Shown here one piece after another: positions 48,455 through 49,689 of a stretch of 49,689 nucleotides of DNA; within the stretch, counting starts at the first letter, position 1, and each line of letters begins with the position of its first letter. The stretch is taken from contig DASXEJ010000076.1 of assembly GCA_036490175.1 (NCBI GenBank), forward strand, positions 1 to 49,689, in the 5' to 3' direction. Under the pieces are notes generated by a model. The model was not told where the DNA came from, did no database searches, and saw nothing but the letters and a program-made list of their open reading frames with translations. Position numbers and translations under genes: made by a program. The stretch comes from Pirellulales bacterium (GTDB taxonomy: Bacteria > Planctomycetota > Planctomycetia > Pirellulales > JACPPG01).

Positions 48455-49689
48455 TCAACCCGTGGCCAGCGCCTCGCGTAATCGAGTCTTCGCATTCACA
48501 GGCAGGGGGACATGCCAGGCGGCCACTCCCAGCGCGAGCACAATGGGAGCGAGCGTGTGAAATACCAGTGAGTACGAGCCTGTCCGTAGCTCGCACTCGG
48601 CAAATAGTATTGGTCCCACGGCGGATGAAACTACCGTCAACATTTGCGCCGCGCCCTGGATGCGGCCCAAGTGGACGCGGCCAAACGCATCGGCCCAGAT
48701 GGCAAAAAAGACCACAGTGATCATGCCCCCCGCTGCACCCATCAGGAAGGCATTGCCCCATAATTGGGTAAGCGTCGTGACGTGCGGCAACCACAGAAGC
48801 GACGCCGCGTACAATCCCATCGCCAGCGACATCAGCCGTGGCAACGACCATTTCCAACCGATCCAACCCGACAGCAATTGGCTCGCCAGACCGACCAATG
48901 TCGAAAGTCCCAATGTCTGATAGTACGTTTTTTGATCGAAGCCCAGCTCGGCCAAGATAGCCTCGTTGAAAAGCCCCACGCCTGAGACCACGAGACCGTA
49001 AACGGCCGTTGCCAGTGCGAAAACCCAAAATGCAGGCGTGCGCAGCGCCTCGTGCAGATACAGCCCCGACAGGGAAGCCGATTCGTCGCCAGGTCCCGCG
49101 TCGGGCAGTAGACCGCAGCTTTCGGGTGTGCTTCGTACTAGCAGCCACGCCATCGGTAGGAATACGGCCAGCGCGATCGCGATATTTCGCCAAGCGACGC
49201 GCCAGCCCAACTGTCCGACGGACCAGCCCACCAGCACAAAGGCCGTGGCAAAGAACAAGCCTACCAGCACGGCGTACAAACCCATGGCGAGGCTGATGCG
49301 GTGAGGAAACCATTTTCCAACCAGCGCGATGCTGACAACCGATAACGCACTTTGGCCGAGCCCGCGCGTGAGTGTCAGCAGAAGGAACAGGACACCGGCG
49401 CTCGTTACAGCACTCATGCTCCAAACCGTCAGTGCAAGCGCGGCGACGATCACCGCCAGCGCACGGCGCGAGCCAAAGCGATCGAGCAATTGACCCACGG
49501 GGAGGCAGCATAGTGCTCCCAGCAGCGTGGCCCACAGGTTGAGCTGAGCGTACACGTCGCGGTTGAGGTTCAAATCGGCCAGCAATGGCTCGGTAACAAG
49601 CCCCAAACCTTGCGTGCGCCCGGGCAGCGTGGCCAGCATCGCCATCGCCGCCAGCACCACATTCACCCAACCATAATAGAATGGCAGTC
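48455..49689 (-). CDS. MFS transporter, N-terminus outside window
   Basis: At least 411 residues with about 12 membrane helices, a major facilitator of unknown cargo. The first helix begins LPFYYGWVNVVLAAMAM at the very edge; a GTG at 49666 is inside this helix and is not a likely start, because 'FYYGW' is the usual opening of the oxalate/formate and monocarboxylate-like MFS groups. The A-motif is in GQLLDRFGSRRAL, and a charged loop (RSTPESCGLLPDAGPGDE) separates the halves. It is read in the same direction as modABC, 116 bases upstream, so co-expression is possible; whether the cargo relates to molybdenum is unknown. Confidence 0.85.
   Translation of the reverse strand, partial: LPFYYGWVNVVLAAMAMLATLPGRTQGLGLVTEPLLADLNLNRDVYAQLNLWATLLGALCCLPVGQLLDRFGSRRALAVIVAALALTVWSMSAVTSAGVLFLLLTLTRGLGQSALSVVSIALVGKWFPHRISLAMGLYAVLVGLFFATAFVLVGWSVGQLGWRVAWRNIAIALAVFLPMAWLLVRSTPESCGLLPDAGPGDESASLSGLYLHEALRTPAFWVFALATAVYGLVVSGVGLFNEAILAELGFDQKTYYQTLGLSTLVGLASQLLSGWIGWKWSLPRLMSLAMGLYAASLLWLPHVTTLTQLWGNAFLMGAAGGMITVVFFAIWADAFGRVHLGRIQGAAQMLTVVSSAVGPILFAECELRTGSYSLVFHTLAPIVLALGVAAWHVPLPVNAKTRLREALATG

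Noticed and set aside
49666-49666. GTG as start of the MFS gene
   Set aside because: The frame stays open to the edge and reads LPFYYGW just before it, a conserved opening of the first helix.
48435-49670. 411-codon frame overlapping the MFS gene on the same strand
   Set aside because: Same DNA in another frame; it is Gly/Arg/Ala-rich without membrane helices, while the chosen frame gives about 12 helices and MFS motifs.

Overview
The window looks like a piece of a planctomycete chromosome (Pirellulales-like). The case rests on gene families that are heavily expanded in, or typical of, Planctomycetota: a PSD1-type gene (PSCyt1 haem motif, DUF1549, DUF1553) coupled to a DUF1501 gene, a DUF1080 (3-keto-disaccharide hydrolase) protein, a secreted PQQ-like beta-propeller, a surface protein carrying the LESRQMLS-type N-terminal motif, and two giant secreted or membrane proteins of unknown function. 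The DNA is GC-rich throughout. There is no transposase, phage gene, CRISPR array, rRNA or origin. One tRNA (Arg, CCG) is present.

Layout. 1-1035: the N-terminal part of an LssY_C-like membrane protein that runs off the left edge. 1434-3709: nucleic-acid and chromatin-type genes, namely a tiny winged-helix-like protein, a SET-domain protein, a Gly-rich RRM protein and a cold-shock protein. 4019-7761: a FabZ-like dehydratase, a secreted alpha/beta hydrolase, a PQQ-like propeller and an SDR dehydrogenase. 8000-12333: the PSD1/DUF1501 pair, coupled by a TAATG overlap. 12334-13720: a gene-poor stretch around tRNA-Arg. 13721-20224: small single genes (CAP protein, TadG/VWA protein, ATP-grasp, DUF1080, PlsC, YfcE-type phosphoesterase, RimI). 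20514-30628: two giant coupled genes (1105 and 2265 codons) that appear to hold three copies of one architecture. 30825-37061: inositol monophosphatase, a candidate small RNA, an unknown protein, a membrane hybrid histidine kinase, a small unknown protein and YifB/ComM. 37429-42912: two large surface proteins, a sedolisin-type S53 protease with three 92-residue FN3-like repeats and a protein resembling an inverse autotransporter with a beta-helix passenger. 43293-45553: an M19 dipeptidase and a glutathione-peroxidase/redoxin pair. 45654-48338: the molybdate transporter modABC. 48455 to the right edge: an MFS transporter whose start lies outside the window.

Most genes are single transcription units; the clear operons are PSD1-DUF1501, the giant gene pair, redoxin-GPx and modABC. 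Convergent gene pairs at about 2350 and 14170 are separated by perfect GC-rich hairpins without a U-tract, while classical U-tract terminators are seen near 4520 and 32030. The best candidate for an undescribed system is the giant gene pair at 20514-30628. The inverse-autotransporter-like surface protein and the candidate small RNA at about 31890-32047 come next. All functional calls come from reading motifs by eye; no database search was run.
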